Origin: Celeribacter marinus
Lineage (GTDB): Bacteria; Pseudomonadota; Alphaproteobacteria; Rhodobacterales; Rhodobacteraceae
NCBI RefSeq assembly: GCF_001308265.1
Contig: NZ_CP012023.1
Location: 1,688,932 to 1,752,931 of the forward strand
DNA length: 64,000 nucleotides
Direction of reading: 5' to 3'
The notes under the pieces were generated by a model, which was not told the origin of the DNA, made no database searches, and saw only the letters and a program-made list of their open reading frames with translations. Position 1 is the first letter of the stretch, and every line of letters begins with the position of its first letter. Of the stretch, positions 36,591 through 46,439 are shown piece by piece. A program made the position numbers and the translations under genes.

Positions 36591-36911
36591 ATGGCTACCA
36601 TCGCTGCATCTGACGCAACGTTCGAAACCGAAGTTCTGCAATCCGACGTGCCCGTGCTCGTTGATTTTTGGGCAGAATGGTGCGGACCTTGCAAGCAAAT
36701 CGGCCCATCGCTCGAAGAACTGTCCGCAGAGTTTGAGGGAAAAGTTAAGATTGTTAAAGTGAACGTTGACGAAAATCCGGGCATTCCAGGCCAGTTCGGC
36801 GTTCGTGCAATTCCATCGCTGTTTATGTTCAATGGTGGTGAAGTTGTTTCCAACAAAACAGGCGCAGCTCCTAAATCTGCGCTCAAAAGCTGGATCGAAG
36901 AAGTCGTATAA
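36591..36911 (+). CDS. trxA: Thioredoxin
   Basis: 106 residues from the ATG at 36591 (CAGGAG upstream). Active-site WCGPC at 30-34, buried D25, cis-Pro in RAIPSLFMF. General cytoplasmic dithiol reductant, reduced by thioredoxin reductase. The longer in-frame extension overlaps addA and lacks a site. Ends at a strong terminator. Confidence 0.98.
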   Translation: MATIAASDATFETEVLQSDVPVLVDFWAEWCGPCKQIGPSLEELSAEFEGKVKIVKVNVDENPGIPGQFGVRAIPSLFMFNGGEVVSNKTGAAPKSALKSWIEEVV

Positions 36912-36934
36912 GACATGATCAGCGGTTAGATATC

Positions 36935-36959
36935 GGGCGTCCTTCGGGGCGCCCTTTTT
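36935..36959 (+). terminator. Intrinsic terminator of trxA
   Basis: GGGCGTCC pairs with GGGCGCCC around a TTCG tetraloop, followed by TTTTT. Closes the addB-addA-trxA stretch. Confidence 0.92.
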
Positions 36960-37021
36960 CGTTGGGTAGTTGCATGACCATGCGCCCGTCCACATATAGA
37001 ATAACAACGAAAGGACCAATC

Positions 37022-37579
37022 ATGGCAAAGGATGAGTTTCCCGGCTGGCACGGAACCACAATCATTGGTGTGCGGCGCGGTGGCGAAGTTGTAATTGCAG
37101 GTGACGGGCAAGTTAGCCTTGGCCAAACAGTAATCAAAGGCACGGCGAAAAAAGTGCGCGTCATTAGCCCCGGTGGCTACGATGTTGTATGTGGGTTTGC
37201 TGGGTCGACCGCCGATGCGTTTACACTATTGGAGCGGCTGGAAGCTAAACTTGAGGCAACTCCAGGCCAACTGGCGCGCGCTAGCGTAGAATTAGCAAAA
37301 GATTGGCGGACGGACAAATACCTTCAAAAGCTTGAGGCGATGCTTATTGTTACGGACGGGGAAAGCCTATTGGTGATTACGGGAGCCGGTGATGTGCTAG
37401 AGCCCGAACACGATGTCGCGGCAATCGGATCCGGCGGGAATTTCGCCCTTGCGGCTGCACGTGGCCTCATGGAAACCGACAAGACCGCCGAAGACATTGC
37501 GCGCACAGCTATGGCAATCGCGTCTGACATTTGCGTCTATACAAATGGAAACCTGACAGTAGAAAAGATCTCCAAATGA
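37022..37579 (+). CDS. hslV: ATP-dependent protease peptidase subunit HslV
   Basis: 185 residues from the ATG at 37022 (AAAGGACCAATC upstream). A short propeptide [11 protein letters not shown] should be removed to expose catalytic Thr12 ([10 protein letters not shown]). The core [20 protein letters not shown] is conserved. A dodecamer of HslV is capped by HslU. Overlaps hslU as ATGA. Confidence 0.97.
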   Translation: MAKDEFPGWHGTTIIGVRRGGEVVIAGDGQVSLGQTVIKGTAKKVRVISPGGYDVVCGFAGSTADAFTLLERLEAKLEATPGQLARASVELAKDWRTDKYLQKLEAMLIVTDGESLLVITGAGDVLEPEHDVAAIGSGGNFALAAARGLMETDKTAEDIARTAMAIASDICVYTNGNLTVEKISK

Positions 37580-38880
37580 CCGATTTAACGCCACGTGAAA
37601 TTGTCTCTGAATTGGATCGTTTTATTATCAGCCAAAGTGACGCCAAGCGCGCAGTTGCAGTTGCCTTGCGCAATCGGTGGCGCCGAAAACGGCTGTCTGA
37701 TGAGCTGCGCGACGAAGTCTATCCAAAGAATATTTTGATGATCGGGCCAACTGGTGTGGGAAAAACCGAGATTTCTCGCCGGCTCGCAAAGCTTGCGAAG
37801 GCACCGTTTGTCAAAGTCGAAGCAACCAAGTTCACGGAGGTTGGATATGTCGGACGTGACGTTGAGCAAATCGTGCGTGACCTTGTGGATTCCGCAATAG
37901 TCCAAACACGTGAAAGCATGCGCGAAGATGTTAAGGCCAAAGCCTATGAAGCCGCTGAAGAGCGTGTGATCGAAGCTCTTGCAGGTGCAGATGCCCGCGA
38001 TCAAACGCGCCAAATGTTTCGCAAAAAACTTCGTGACGGGCTGCTCGACACGACAGTTATTGAATTAGAAATTCAGGACAACGCCACGCCGCAAGGTATG
38101 TTTGAGGTTCCCGGCCAACCCCAATCGGGAGGCATGATGAATATCGGTGATCTGTTCGGAAAGGCATTTGGCGGCCGAACGGTAAAGAAAAAATTCACCA
38201 TCGCGGAAAGCTACGCCGTCTTGATTGACGAAGAAGCAGACAAGCTGTTGGACGACGAAGCTATCACGCGAGCAGCCCTAGAAGCCGTTGAGCAAAATGG
38301 TATCGTTTTCATCGATGAGATCGACAAAGTGTGTGTGCGGTCCGATACACGCGGTGGCGATGTAAGCCGCGAAGGTGTGCAGCGTGATTTGCTTCCGTTG
38401 ATTGAGGGGACGACCGTATCGACAAAGCACGGGCCCGTAAAAACAGACCACATTTTGTTTATTGCGTCCGGTGCTTTTCATATCGCGAAACCATCAGATC
38501 TATTGCCCGAACTACAGGGTCGCTTGCCTATTCGCGTAGAGTTGAGGGCGCTCAATGAGGCTGATTTTGTCAAGATTTTGACCGACACAGACAATGCGCT
38601 TACCCTGCAATACAAAGCACTTTTGGAAACTGAAGATGTAGGTGTAACATTCACGGACGATGGAATTGCTGCGATTGCAAAACTTGCTGCCGATGTGAAT
38701 ACAAGCGTTGAGAATATCGGTGCGCGCAGACTGTACACCATCATGGAACGCGTTTTTGAAGAGCTGTCCTTTGTGGCGCCAGACCAAGGGGGCACTCAGA
38801 TTATTGTTGATGCCGACTACGTCATGAAAAACGTAGGTGAAATGGCGAAAGCCGTCGATGTGAGCAGATACATGCTTTAG
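37576..38880 (+). CDS. hslU: ATP-dependent protease ATPase subunit HslU
   Basis: 434 residues from the ATG at 37576. Starts [16 protein letters not shown]; Walker [11 protein letters not shown] near 56-65; Walker [12 protein letters not shown] near 248-258; I-domain between them; sensor and C-terminal insert RYML, which docks into HslV. Unfolds substrates for HslV. Two tandem terminators follow. Coupled to hslV. Confidence 0.98.
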   Translation: MTDLTPREIVSELDRFIISQSDAKRAVAVALRNRWRRKRLSDELRDEVYPKNILMIGPTGVGKTEISRRLAKLAKAPFVKVEATKFTEVGYVGRDVEQIVRDLVDSAIVQTRESMREDVKAKAYEAAEERVIEALAGADARDQTRQMFRKKLRDGLLDTTVIELEIQDNATPQGMFEVPGQPQSGGMMNIGDLFGKAFGGRTVKKKFTIAESYAVLIDEEADKLLDDEAITRAALEAVEQNGIVFIDEIDKVCVRSDTRGGDVSREGVQRDLLPLIEGTTVSTKHGPVKTDHILFIASGAFHIAKPSDLLPELQGRLPIRVELRALNEADFVKILTDTDNALTLQYKALLETEDVGVTFTDDGIAAIAKLAADVNTSVENIGARRLYTIMERVFEELSFVAPDQGGTQIIVDADYVMKNVGEMAKAVDVSRYML

Positions 38881-38896
38881 CGGCAACGCCGTTTTT
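38879..38896 (+). terminator. First terminator after hslU
   Basis: AGCGGC/GCCGTT around AAC, starting in the stop codon, followed by a T-run. A short hairpin, probably helped by the second one downstream. Confidence 0.55.
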
Positions 38897-38905
38897 CTAT
38901 TTGAG

Positions 38906-38947
38906 GAAAGGGCAATTTCGCACGAGCGATTTGCTCTTTCTTTTTTT
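38906..38947 (+). terminator. Second terminator after hslU
   Basis: GAAAGGGCAA and TCGC (38906-38921) pair with GCGA and TTGCTCTTTC (38926-38940) with a small internal mismatch and an ACGA loop. Seven Ts follow at 38941-38947. Confidence 0.8.
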
Positions 38948-38970
38948 GTGAGAACGCGCGTTATGGCAGC

Positions 38971-40194
38971 ATGACATATTTACGATTCATAATTGAGAAC
39001 GCTCGTTGGCTTGCGGTTGGATTTCTTCTGACCCTGACGTCTTCGTATGGGCAAACCTATTTCATTTCGATCTTTGCGGGGGACATTCGCGCCGAATTTG
39101 ATTTGAGCCACGGATCATGGGGCGCAATTTATTCACTCGGCACGACAGCCTCAGCAGTCGTGATGGTTTGGGCTGGCGTTCTGACTGACCATTTTAGGGT
39201 TCGCGTTCTTGCACCAATCATCTTGGTTGGATTAGCCGTGGCCTGCTTGTCGATGTCGGTTGTGCCGAATGCCGCGCTTTTGGTGGTGGTCATCTTTCTA
39301 TTACGCTTCACTGGCCAAGGCATGACAAGCCAAATCGCAATGGTTGGAATGGCGCGCTGGTTTCAGGCGACTCGAGGACGCGCACTTTCCGTCGCCAGCT
39401 TGGGATTTGCACTTGGGCAGGCGATTTTGCCGCTGATCTTTGTGGCAATCATGGCCATGATCGGATGGCGTCAATCATGGATTGTTGCCGCAGGCCTTGC
39501 GGTTGTTTTGATCCCGCTCCTCTTGTGGTGCCTTGGACAAGAACGCACACCGCAATCTATCGCCAGTTCGACAAGTGCGGTTGGGATGGGTGGTCAGATG
39601 TGGACACGCGGTGCGCTTTTGAAACACTGGTTGTTTTGGATGTGTGTGCCTTTGCTCCTTGGGCCGCCCGCGTGGGGAACGGCGTTGTTTTTCCAACAAG
39701 TACACTTGGCAGAAGTAAAAGGATGGTCTCTCGTTGAGTATGTATCTCTCTACCCATGGCTAACTTTGACGTCTATTGCGGCGACATTTCTTGCGGGAAT
39801 GGGGGTCGATAAATATGGCGCGGGTCGCATTTTGCCGCTGATGCCCCTTCCCTTTTTGTTTGGCTTTGTTGTGATCTCATACTCTGCAGTTTCAGCTATT
39901 GCTGGTGTAGGCTTGATGATCGTTGGACTTGGCATGGGGATGCAAGGAACCGTTGTTGGCGCGTTTTGGGCCGAACACTATGGAACACGATACATTGGCT
40001 CCATAAAATCCGCCGCCACTGCAGTCATGGTATTTGGATCTGCAATCGGACCAGGTGTTTCAGGATATCTCATTGATTGGGGCGTGCCATTCACGACACA
40101 AATGTTGGGATATGCGTTGTATTTCGGGGTGACAAGTGCATTGGCAACCGTAGCCGTTTTGCGCGCGCGATCCCTATTACCGGTTGCGGCGTAA
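38971..40194 (+). CDS. Major facilitator superfamily transporter
   Basis: 407 residues with about 12 predicted membrane helices in two halves and a central cytoplasmic loop (about 190-210). The loop between helices 2 and 3 (GVLTDHFRVRVLAP) resembles the MFS GxxxDRxGRR motif, and GVDKYGAGRILP repeats it in the second half. Monocarboxylate-type relatives begin similarly, but no substrate can be assigned. No strong ribosome-binding site. Its 3' end overlaps the convergent smr gene by 18 bp. Confidence 0.85.
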   Translation: MTYLRFIIENARWLAVGFLLTLTSSYGQTYFISIFAGDIRAEFDLSHGSWGAIYSLGTTASAVVMVWAGVLTDHFRVRVLAPIILVGLAVACLSMSVVPNAALLVVVIFLLRFTGQGMTSQIAMVGMARWFQATRGRALSVASLGFALGQAILPLIFVAIMAMIGWRQSWIVAAGLAVVLIPLLLWCLGQERTPQSIASSTSAVGMGGQMWTRGALLKHWLFWMCVPLLLGPPAWGTALFFQQVHLAEVKGWSLVEYVSLYPWLTLTSIAATFLAGMGVDKYGAGRILPLMPLPFLFGFVVISYSAVSAIAGVGLMIVGLGMGMQGTVVGAFWAEHYGTRYIGSIKSAATAVMVFGSAIGPGVSGYLIDWGVPFTTQMLGYALYFGVTSALATVAVLRARSLLPVAA

Positions 40195-40779
40195 ATAGAC
40201 GTAGTACGCACCGCTACCCCCATGTGTAAGATGCGCCTCGTTAACCTGCATAACGACTGAACGCAGAGGTGCTTGATGCAGCCAATGCGGCACTTGGTTT
40301 TTCAAAACACCCCTTCGAATTGGAATGGGCCCGCCGTCATCACGATCTTTGCCTTTACCTGTAATCACAAGAACAAGGCGCCGTCCCGCTGCGGCTGACG
40401 ATAGAATGAAGCCCTGAAGCGCCGGATGGGCATGCGCCAATGTCATTCCATGAAGATCAAGCCGCGCCTCGGGTTTTAGTTTCCCCTTTTTCATCTTGCC
40501 GAATTTTTTACGGTCCATCTCAACGGGAGCATGGGCAAGTCGTTGTGACACCGATGGCGCAAGATTATGCCCCATTGGAGTACGTGCGCTACGAGCGCCA
40601 ACTTCGAATTGGGTAATCATAGCATCGAGTGACTTCGGTGGCGTTTTCTTTGGGGATTTTGCCGACAGATCGCGTGAAACTACAAACTCTGCACGCATCA
40701 TAGGAGTAGCCGTTTTTTTGACCTCATTCCAAACGTCACGATCATCGTCACTCAATTTGCCTTTGACCCGCCGTCTCAT
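40177..40779 (-). CDS. Smr-domain protein
   Basis: 200 residues. A basic, disordered N-terminal half is followed by a Smr domain (about 103-198) with LDLHGMTLAHAHPALQGFI, LVITGKGKDRDDGG and HGGSGAYYVYLRR. Smr domains are nicking or RNA-cleaving nucleases related to the MutS2 C-terminus; the exact role of stand-alone versions is unclear. Coupled to mltA (ATGA). Confidence 0.92.
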   Translation of the reverse strand: MRRRVKGKLSDDDRDVWNEVKKTATPMMRAEFVVSRDLSAKSPKKTPPKSLDAMITQFEVGARSARTPMGHNLAPSVSQRLAHAPVEMDRKKFGKMKKGKLKPEARLDLHGMTLAHAHPALQGFILSSAAAGRRLVLVITGKGKDRDDGGPIPIRRGVLKNQVPHWLHQAPLRSVVMQVNEAHLTHGGSGAYYVYLRRNR

Positions 40780-41819
40780 CCCGTGACCTGCTCCAATAAA
40801 CCATAGGCAAGCTGGATTGGTAGCAGGACGATCATACGCCCGCCATCTTTGATACGACCAGCCTCTGATCCGGCAGCATCTCCCGTCCCGTAGAAAATAT
40901 CAGCGCGTTGCGCACCTTTAATGGCCGATCCGGTATCTTGAGCAACCATTAGGCGGTTTAGGGGAGTCTCACCCAACTTTTCAATCCAAACCGGCGCACC
41001 CAATGGGGTCGTCACGGGATCAACGGCAATCGACCGCATAGTGGTAATTGACCGGCTCATCGCCCCAATAGGCCCAAGGTCCGCATGCAATTCCTGACGC
41101 TCTCGGAAGAATACAAACGACGGATTATGGTTGAGTAACTCCTGACCTTCTACGGGGTTTCGGCGCACCCAATTTTTGATCACTTCCGCCGACACTTGGT
41201 GTGCGTCGTATGTCCCTCGGCGCACGAGCTCTCTCCCTATGGAGCGATACGTGTGTCCGTTTTTGCCCGCATAGCCCACGCGGGTCATCGTCCCATCATC
41301 AAGACGCACGCGCCCCGATCCCTGGACCTGTAGGAAAAACAGTTCAACCGCATCGTCTACCCAGACGATCTCCAATCCCCGCCCCGACAAAGCCCCATTG
41401 GCAATTTCACGGCGTGACAAATACGGCGCTCCGACCGTAAAATCGTCGGGCTTGGCGTAAATTGGATACCGATAGCGCGAACTACGTGTTCGCGATCCAT
41501 TGAGCTCGGGCTCAAAGTACCCTGTAAAGAGTGGTGCTGCCCCATCCTCTATCAGCACTGGTTTGAAAAAGAGCTCGAAAAAAGCTCTACCATCTGTGTG
41601 GTTTTTGGCGACACCACACAACTGTGGCCACTCAAAACCATCCATACGGTCGCATGTTTTTACGAACACCGACAAAGCGGCATCGTGATCGTCGTCATCC
41701 CAACCGTTCAGATCGGAAAACTCTAACAGTGTCGGCATTGTCGCTTCATTTGCATAAGCGGGCGCACCCAAACTCAGAAGGGTGAACAGCAACGCGCATG
41801 TCACCCCCCTGAATATCAT
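40776..41819 (-). CDS. mltA: Membrane-bound lytic murein transglycosylase A
   Basis: 347 residues from the ATG at 41819, which overlaps the timA-like stop. Signal peptide MIFRGVTCALLFTLLSLG to PAYA, without an obvious lipobox Cys. MltA barrel with FTGYFEPELNGSRTR and a C-terminal 3D domain including MVAQDTGSAIKGAQRADIFYGTG, where catalytic Asp residues lie. Cleaves glycan strands to anhydro-muropeptides, the products that AmgK/MurU recycling ultimately draws on. Confidence 0.95.
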   Translation of the reverse strand: MIFRGVTCALLFTLLSLGAPAYANEATMPTLLEFSDLNGWDDDDHDAALSVFVKTCDRMDGFEWPQLCGVAKNHTDGRAFFELFFKPVLIEDGAAPLFTGYFEPELNGSRTRSSRYRYPIYAKPDDFTVGAPYLSRREIANGALSGRGLEIVWVDDAVELFFLQVQGSGRVRLDDGTMTRVGYAGKNGHTYRSIGRELVRRGTYDAHQVSAEVIKNWVRRNPVEGQELLNHNPSFVFFRERQELHADLGPIGAMSRSITTMRSIAVDPVTTPLGAPVWIEKLGETPLNRLMVAQDTGSAIKGAQRADIFYGTGDAAGSEAGRIKDGGRMIVLLPIQLAYGLLEQVTG

Positions 41820-42481
41820 GCCCCTGTTGCAACCAACTGCCAATTCGGATCATTGCTTCCCATTTCGCGTGCAAACGTCCAAATGTCTTTTTGGCGTTTG
41901 ATTTCGGTAGGATTGCCCTCAATCAGGTTCCCGCTTGCATCATGGACAGACGAAATCAATTCGGCAACAAAGCGGATTTTGACCTCGCCCTCATTAGACG
42001 ACTTGTCAAAATCAGCATCAATCAATTGTAGTTCACGCAATCCGACAAATTGGGCTTTTATCTGTAAGCCCTGTTCTTCGCGGGACTGAACAACGCTATC
42101 AAACGCGTCATAAACCTCACCCGCAAGAAAATCGCGGACACTATTCAAATCGCTGTGCTCGAACGCCATCAGAATCATCTCATAGGCGCCGCCTGCACCA
42201 CTCAAGAATTCCGTGACATTAAAGGATGGCTCTACACGCTTCATCGCGGCCAATTCATGGGCTGCCCGCGATCCTTCGGCGACATTGTCGGTGATATCGC
42301 GATCAACACCACCTTCGATAACTTCGAATTTTTGCTTTTCACGTGTCGCAGGAGCGACATCATCCAATTCAGTGCGTGGTTTCTCAAAGCCCTCACGCGT
42401 TCCGAGAACGTTGCGCAAACGCAAAATAAGAAAAATAGCGATTCCGGCAAGCACCAGAAGGGACAGGATAGATTGGCTCAT
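41816..42481 (-). CDS. Tim44/TimA-domain membrane protein
   Basis: 221 residues from the ATG at 42481 (GAGGA upstream). N-terminal membrane anchor (about 3-19), charged linker, then a Tim44-like domain (about 85-218: FLSGAGGAYEMILMAFEHSDLNSVRDFL; VKIRFVAELIS; DIWTFAREMGSNDPNWQLVATGA). Related to the mitochondrial import motor anchor Tim44. In alphaproteobacteria TimA's role is unsettled. Coupled to mltA and divergent from fxsA. Confidence 0.9.
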   Translation of the reverse strand: MSQSILSLLVLAGIAIFLILRLRNVLGTREGFEKPRTELDDVAPATREKQKFEVIEGGVDRDITDNVAEGSRAAHELAAMKRVEPSFNVTEFLSGAGGAYEMILMAFEHSDLNSVRDFLAGEVYDAFDSVVQSREEQGLQIKAQFVGLRELQLIDADFDKSSNEGEVKIRFVAELISSVHDASGNLIEGNPTEIKRQKDIWTFAREMGSNDPNWQLVATGA

Positions 42482-42552
42482 TTGGTCCTCACAGCTCACA
42501 CGGCATGGAAAATGCCGCCTTCCCTTACTATGTAGGGTGGGACATAGGCCAA

Positions 42553-42566
42553 GTCCACCAGTGGAC
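42553..42566. promoter_or_regulatory. Perfect palindrome upstream of fxsA
   Basis: GTCCAC-CA-GTGGAC lies 24 bp before the fxsA start in the timA/fxsA divergent region. Could be an operator for either gene. Confidence 0.35.
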
Positions 42567-42589
42567 AGTCAAGAAAGAGAGGCAAACTC

Positions 42590-43111
42590 ATGTTGCTTTT
42601 AGTGTTATTCATCGCTGTTCCGATCATTGAGATCGCCTTGTTCATTCAAATAGGGGGACTTATCGGGCTTTGGCCGACACTTTTGATCGTGATTATCACT
42701 GCCATCTTAGGAACAACCTTAGTGCGACAACAAGGCGCGGCCACGTTATTGCAACTGCGAGGTTCGTTTTCAAACCTTAGTGACCCGACCGAGCCGCTTG
42801 CAAACGGCGCAATGATTTTGTTCTCTGGCGCGCTTTTGCTTACCCCCGGCTTTTTCACGGACGCTATTGGATTTGCACTCCTTATTCCTTCGGTACGCGC
42901 GGTGATCCTCGCTGAACTGCGCAAGCGCGTCAAAGTTCAGAATTTCAAAATGGGCGGCTCGGTTCACGCCTCTGGGTTTGCAGGCAGCCCGCATTCTAGT
43001 AGCTCAGCCGATAACGCATCGCGCGACGGCCAAACCATTGATGGCAAGTTTGAAGAGATCGAGATCAAAGAGGATGATACACAAGGTCATTCGGGATGGA
43101 CTCGCCATTGA
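42590..43111 (+). CDS. fxsA: FxsA family membrane protein
   Basis: 173 residues, with membrane helices at about 1-22, 25-42 and 68-95. The family pattern VPIIEIALFIQIGGLIGLWPTLL and LRQQGAATL-type loop are present, as is LLLTPGFFTDAIGFALLIPSVR. In E. coli FxsA protects against F-exclusion of phage T7; the general function is unknown. The acidic C-terminal tail (about 125-173) is variable. Confidence 0.9.
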   Translation: MLLLVLFIAVPIIEIALFIQIGGLIGLWPTLLIVIITAILGTTLVRQQGAATLLQLRGSFSNLSDPTEPLANGAMILFSGALLLTPGFFTDAIGFALLIPSVRAVILAELRKRVKVQNFKMGGSVHASGFAGSPHSSSSADNASRDGQTIDGKFEEIEIKEDDTQGHSGWTRH

Positions 43112-43169
43112 GGCGCTTGTTGCAAGCTGATACAAGACCGCGAAGTATAAATTTCTGAGGATTTAGATC

Positions 43170-43673
43170 ATGGCAGATGACGTAGAAACAGCAGCAGCAG
43201 AACCTGCCGCACAAGCCGAACCCGTAAAAATGCAAATTTTGGGGCAATTCACGCGCGACATGTCGTTCGAGAATATTCTAGCGCAAAAAGGCCTCAAAGC
43301 CGAAGGTCGCCCGAACATTTCCGTTCAAGTCGCTCTTGACGCGAAAAAGCGCGAAGCAGACCATCAGTTCGAAGTCGCAACCAAGGTAAAGGTCGAGAGC
43401 AAGACAGAAGATGGCGCAACAACGCTATTCATTCTGGAACTCGATTATGCGGGCGTATTCCATATTGAGAACGTGCCAGAAGAGCAGATGCACCCGTTCT
43501 TGATGATCGAATGCCCACGTATGCTTTTCCCATTCGTGCGCCGTATTGTGCACGACATCACACGTGACGGCGGGTTCCCACCGCTCAACCTAGACAACAT
43601 TGATTTCGTTCAGCTGTACCGCCAAGACATGGCGCGTCGTGCCGAAGCGCAGGCACAAGCGAAACCAAACTAA
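43170..43673 (+). CDS. secB: Protein-export chaperone SecB
   Basis: 167 residues. An Ala/Glu-rich N-terminus precedes the SecB core: YTRDMSFE-like QFTRDMSFENILAQ, LDYAGVFHIENVPEEQMHPFLMIECPRMLFPFVRRIVHDITRDGGFPPLNL spread over about 90-150, with the substrate groove and SecA contact region. Tetrameric chaperone delivering preproteins to SecA. Convergent with dnaQ across 7 bp. Confidence 0.97.
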   Translation: MADDVETAAAEPAAQAEPVKMQILGQFTRDMSFENILAQKGLKAEGRPNISVQVALDAKKREADHQFEVATKVKVESKTEDGATTLFILELDYAGVFHIENVPEEQMHPFLMIECPRMLFPFVRRIVHDITRDGGFPPLNLDNIDFVQLYRQDMARRAEAQAQAKPN

Positions 43674-43680
43674 GTACGAT

Positions 43681-44421
43681 TCAGTTGAATTTCTTCCACA
43701 ACGCGCCGTCGCCCAATTTGTCTACAAAGGCAGTATGGGCGGCGGCTTCTTCGTCCGTGATGCATGCATGGAGCGGAACGGGCCTGCGGATGGGTCGCCA
43801 AGTCTCTTCAGCACTGTCATTTTCCGAAGACTTAACTGACGATCCAACCGGCGCAAGGACCAGATCAGGCTGCCTACCCCCGATTAATTCCAAATAAACC
43901 TCAGCGAGAATTTCAGAGTCAAGCAGTGCACCGTGCAGTGTTCGCGATGAATTATCTATGCTAAAACGGCGACATAAGGCGTCAAGAGTGGCAGGTGATC
44001 CTGGGAACTTTTTGCGCGCTATGGCGAGTGTATCAATTGCCTGTTCCCACGGTAGGCTGGGGAACCCATGAGTTTTCAATTCAGCATTGAGGAACTTCAT
44101 ATCAAACGCAGCATTGTGAATGACCAGTTTTGAATTGCCTATAAAATCCAAAAAGTCTTTGGCGATCGCTTTGAATAGCGGTTTATCTTTTAGAATGACT
44201 TCGCCTGCCTTGGGGGGGCGAGGCGGAACCAATAGATCCGGACCAATGCCGTGCACGCCGAATGCGCCATCGGGCATGTCGCGCTCTGGGAAGATATATT
44301 GATGATACGTGCGACCTGTCGGCATGTGGTTCAGCAATTCAATCGCACCGATTTCAACCAACCTGTCTCCACGGTGTGGATCAAATCCTGTGGTCTCGGT
44401 ATCCAGAACAATCTCACGCAT
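43681..44421 (-). CDS. dnaQ: DNA polymerase III epsilon subunit (proofreading exonuclease)
   Basis: 246 residues from the ATG at 44421. DEDDh exonuclease: ExoI VLDTETTGFDP, ExoII LVIHNAAFDMKFL, ExoIII with HGALLDSEILAEVYLEL (catalytic His, Asp). A C-terminal peptide tethers the polymerase alpha subunit. Overlaps the coaE stop by 8 bp in a leftward operon reading away from the origin. Confidence 0.97.
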   Translation of the reverse strand: MREIVLDTETTGFDPHRGDRLVEIGAIELLNHMPTGRTYHQYIFPERDMPDGAFGVHGIGPDLLVPPRPPKAGEVILKDKPLFKAIAKDFLDFIGNSKLVIHNAAFDMKFLNAELKTHGFPSLPWEQAIDTLAIARKKFPGSPATLDALCRRFSIDNSSRTLHGALLDSEILAEVYLELIGGRQPDLVLAPVGSSVKSSENDSAEETWRPIRRPVPLHACITDEEAAAHTAFVDKLGDGALWKKFN

Positions 44422-45016
44422 GTATAAGCCCATCTCCAATTTTAGTCACAACATCGCGTGCCTGCTGACGCGCAGACTCAAAATCGTGGGTTTCTATAAC
44501 ATAGTCCGCTCGCTCGCGCTTTTGCTCATCGGGAAGTTGTTTCGCTAGTATTGCGTCAAAATGAGAACGCGTCATTCCATCTCGAGCCAAGGCCCTATTT
44601 TGCTGAGTCTGCGCATCTGTTGAAACAACCACAACACAATCGACCTCGGCGTCCGCGCCCGTTTCAAAAAGGAGAGGGATATCCACTAGGACAATCGGCG
44701 CCTCAGTATTCGCTATAAAATCTGCACGATCAGCGGCGACAAGCGGGTGCACAATTGCCTCTAGTTGGCTCAATGCGGCTGGGTTTTCGGAAATGATACT
44801 TTTCAATTTTTCTTTGGAGACCTCATTATTCTCGACAGCGCTTGGAAACACTTTTTGAATAGGTGCTACGGCCTTGCCGCCCAATGCGTAAAGCCGCCTC
44901 ACAGCCGCATCTGCGTCCCAGACTGGTATTCCAGCATCCCTGAAAAAATGCGCTGTGGTGCTTTTCCCCATCGCAATTGATCCGGTGAGTCCGATAATGA
45001 ACGGTCGCTTTTTCAT
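44414..45016 (-). CDS. coaE: Dephospho-CoA kinase
   Basis: 200 residues. P-loop GLTGSIAMGKST (9-20), lid and substrate residues DADAAVRRLY, and VDIPLLFETGAD. Last step of coenzyme A synthesis. Overlaps aroE by ATGA and dnaQ by 8 bp. Confidence 0.96.
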   Translation of the reverse strand: MKKRPFIIGLTGSIAMGKSTTAHFFRDAGIPVWDADAAVRRLYALGGKAVAPIQKVFPSAVENNEVSKEKLKSIISENPAALSQLEAIVHPLVAADRADFIANTEAPIVLVDIPLLFETGADAEVDCVVVVSTDAQTQQNRALARDGMTRSHFDAILAKQLPDEQKRERADYVIETHDFESARQQARDVVTKIGDGLIHA

Positions 45017-45843
45017 TGATTAAGGATGACGCGGCGCGTTTCATCATCAACGTCAGGACGATGCCCGAACCAACGCTCAAATCCGGGCACGGCTTGGTAC
45101 AAAAGCATTCCAAGCCCATCTACGGTTTGACATCCGATTTCTTTGGCTGTGGCCAACAATGCTGTTTGTAGTGGTGTGTAAACCAGATCGGTCACAACCG
45201 CGCTCGATTCTAGTGCGTCTAGCGGAACTTTGAACTCCGGCTTGCCTATCATTCCCAAAGATGTGGTATTAACGACTGTCATTGCGCCATCGAGCATATT
45301 CCCCGCTTGTACCCAATCAACGATCTGGAGTTTTGCACCAAATTCTTCGCGCAACGCTTCGCTGCGATTTCTCGTTCTATTTGCGAGACGGATTTCAGGC
45401 GCTCCTACCTCAATAAGCGATGAGATGACTGCCCTTGCCGCACCACCCGCTCCAAACACCGCTGCTGGCCCGCGCTCAGGATCCCATGACGCATTTGCGC
45501 GCAGGTTTTCGATGAAGCCATATCCGTCCGTGTTATCGGCATACAATTTGCCATCAGGCATAAAGATAAGTGTGTTCGCAGCTCCGATTAGAGCCGCGCG
45601 ATCAGTCACCACATCTGCAAGCGCCAAAACAGCTTCTTTGTGCGGTATTGTGACGTTCGCACCAACAAATCCCATTTTCGGCATGTGCCGTAACACGTCT
45701 TTTAGATCACTTTGGGACACGTCCACGGGGATATAGTGTCCGCGAATGCCGTATCGCTTTAACCAATAGCCGTGAAGCTGTGGAGATTTGGAATGCGCGA
45801 TAGGTGAGCCGAGGACGGCAACCAATGGGATTTTTTCACTCAT
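45013..45843 (-). CDS. aroE: Shikimate 5-dehydrogenase
   Basis: 276 residues. Substrate site LGSPIAHSKSPQLH (11-24) and catalytic Lys in NVTIPHKEAVL. The NADP fold has FGAGGAARAV near 129-138 with NRTRNRSE for the phosphate. Reduces 3-dehydroshikimate in aromatic amino-acid synthesis. Coupled at both ends by ATGA. Confidence 0.97.
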   Translation of the reverse strand: MSEKIPLVAVLGSPIAHSKSPQLHGYWLKRYGIRGHYIPVDVSQSDLKDVLRHMPKMGFVGANVTIPHKEAVLALADVVTDRAALIGAANTLIFMPDGKLYADNTDGYGFIENLRANASWDPERGPAAVFGAGGAARAVISSLIEVGAPEIRLANRTRNRSEALREEFGAKLQIVDWVQAGNMLDGAMTVVNTTSLGMIGKPEFKVPLDALESSAVVTDLVYTPLQTALLATAKEIGCQTVDGLGMLLYQAVPGFERWFGHRPDVDDETRRVILNQ

Positions 45844-46439
45844 ATCGCTATTATCTTTCTATCGGTAAGGTATGTCAAAAGAGGGATCAACGGCAGGCCC
45901 AAAACGTTAAAGTAGTCGCCTTCGATGGACGAAAATAGCCGCACACCCTCCTCCTCAAGCTTGTAACACCCTACGGCATCGCACACGCTGTGCCAATTTC
46001 GATCAATGTATTCGCTAAGGTATTGCGCGGATAGGCCGCGCATTGTCATCTTTACCTCGCCAATATGTCGCCATTTGGGTTCGCCACCCTCGTAGATCAC
46101 AACAGCAGACAAAAGGCGGTGTCGCTCACCTTGAAGTTGTTCCAAGAGACGTTTGGCATCATCGGAAGACGTGCTTTTTGATATTAACTGACCCTTGAAC
46201 GAGATTACCTGGTCACATCCGATCACCATAGCATCAGGGTGCTTCAACGATATTTTGCGTGCTTTTCCTTCTGCCAATGCATCAGCGATATCCCTCGGGT
46301 ACACACCTTCGGCAATAAGAGATGTTTTAATCAAGTCTTCATCAAGACGTGCGATTTCTACGTCAAAGGTAAGACCGGCATTTTCCAAAAGCTGACGCCT
46401 GATTGGCGAACCTGACGCCAATATGATGCGTTCGGGCAT
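45840..46439 (-). CDS. maf: Maf family nucleoside triphosphate pyrophosphatase
   Basis: 199 residues from the ATG at 46439 (AGGATG upstream). Motifs LASGSPIRRQLLENAG (6-21), DE in RLDEDLIK, VIGCDQVISFKG (catalytic Asp about 75) and SVCDAVGCYKLEEEG near 150. House-cleaning or modified-nucleotide pyrophosphatase linked to division control. First gene left of the putative origin, transcribed away from it. Confidence 0.94.
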   Translation of the reverse strand: MPERIILASGSPIRRQLLENAGLTFDVEIARLDEDLIKTSLIAEGVYPRDIADALAEGKARKISLKHPDAMVIGCDQVISFKGQLISKSTSSDDAKRLLEQLQGERHRLLSAVVIYEGGEPKWRHIGEVKMTMRGLSAQYLSEYIDRNWHSVCDAVGCYKLEEEGVRLFSSIEGDYFNVLGLPLIPLLTYLTDRKIIAI

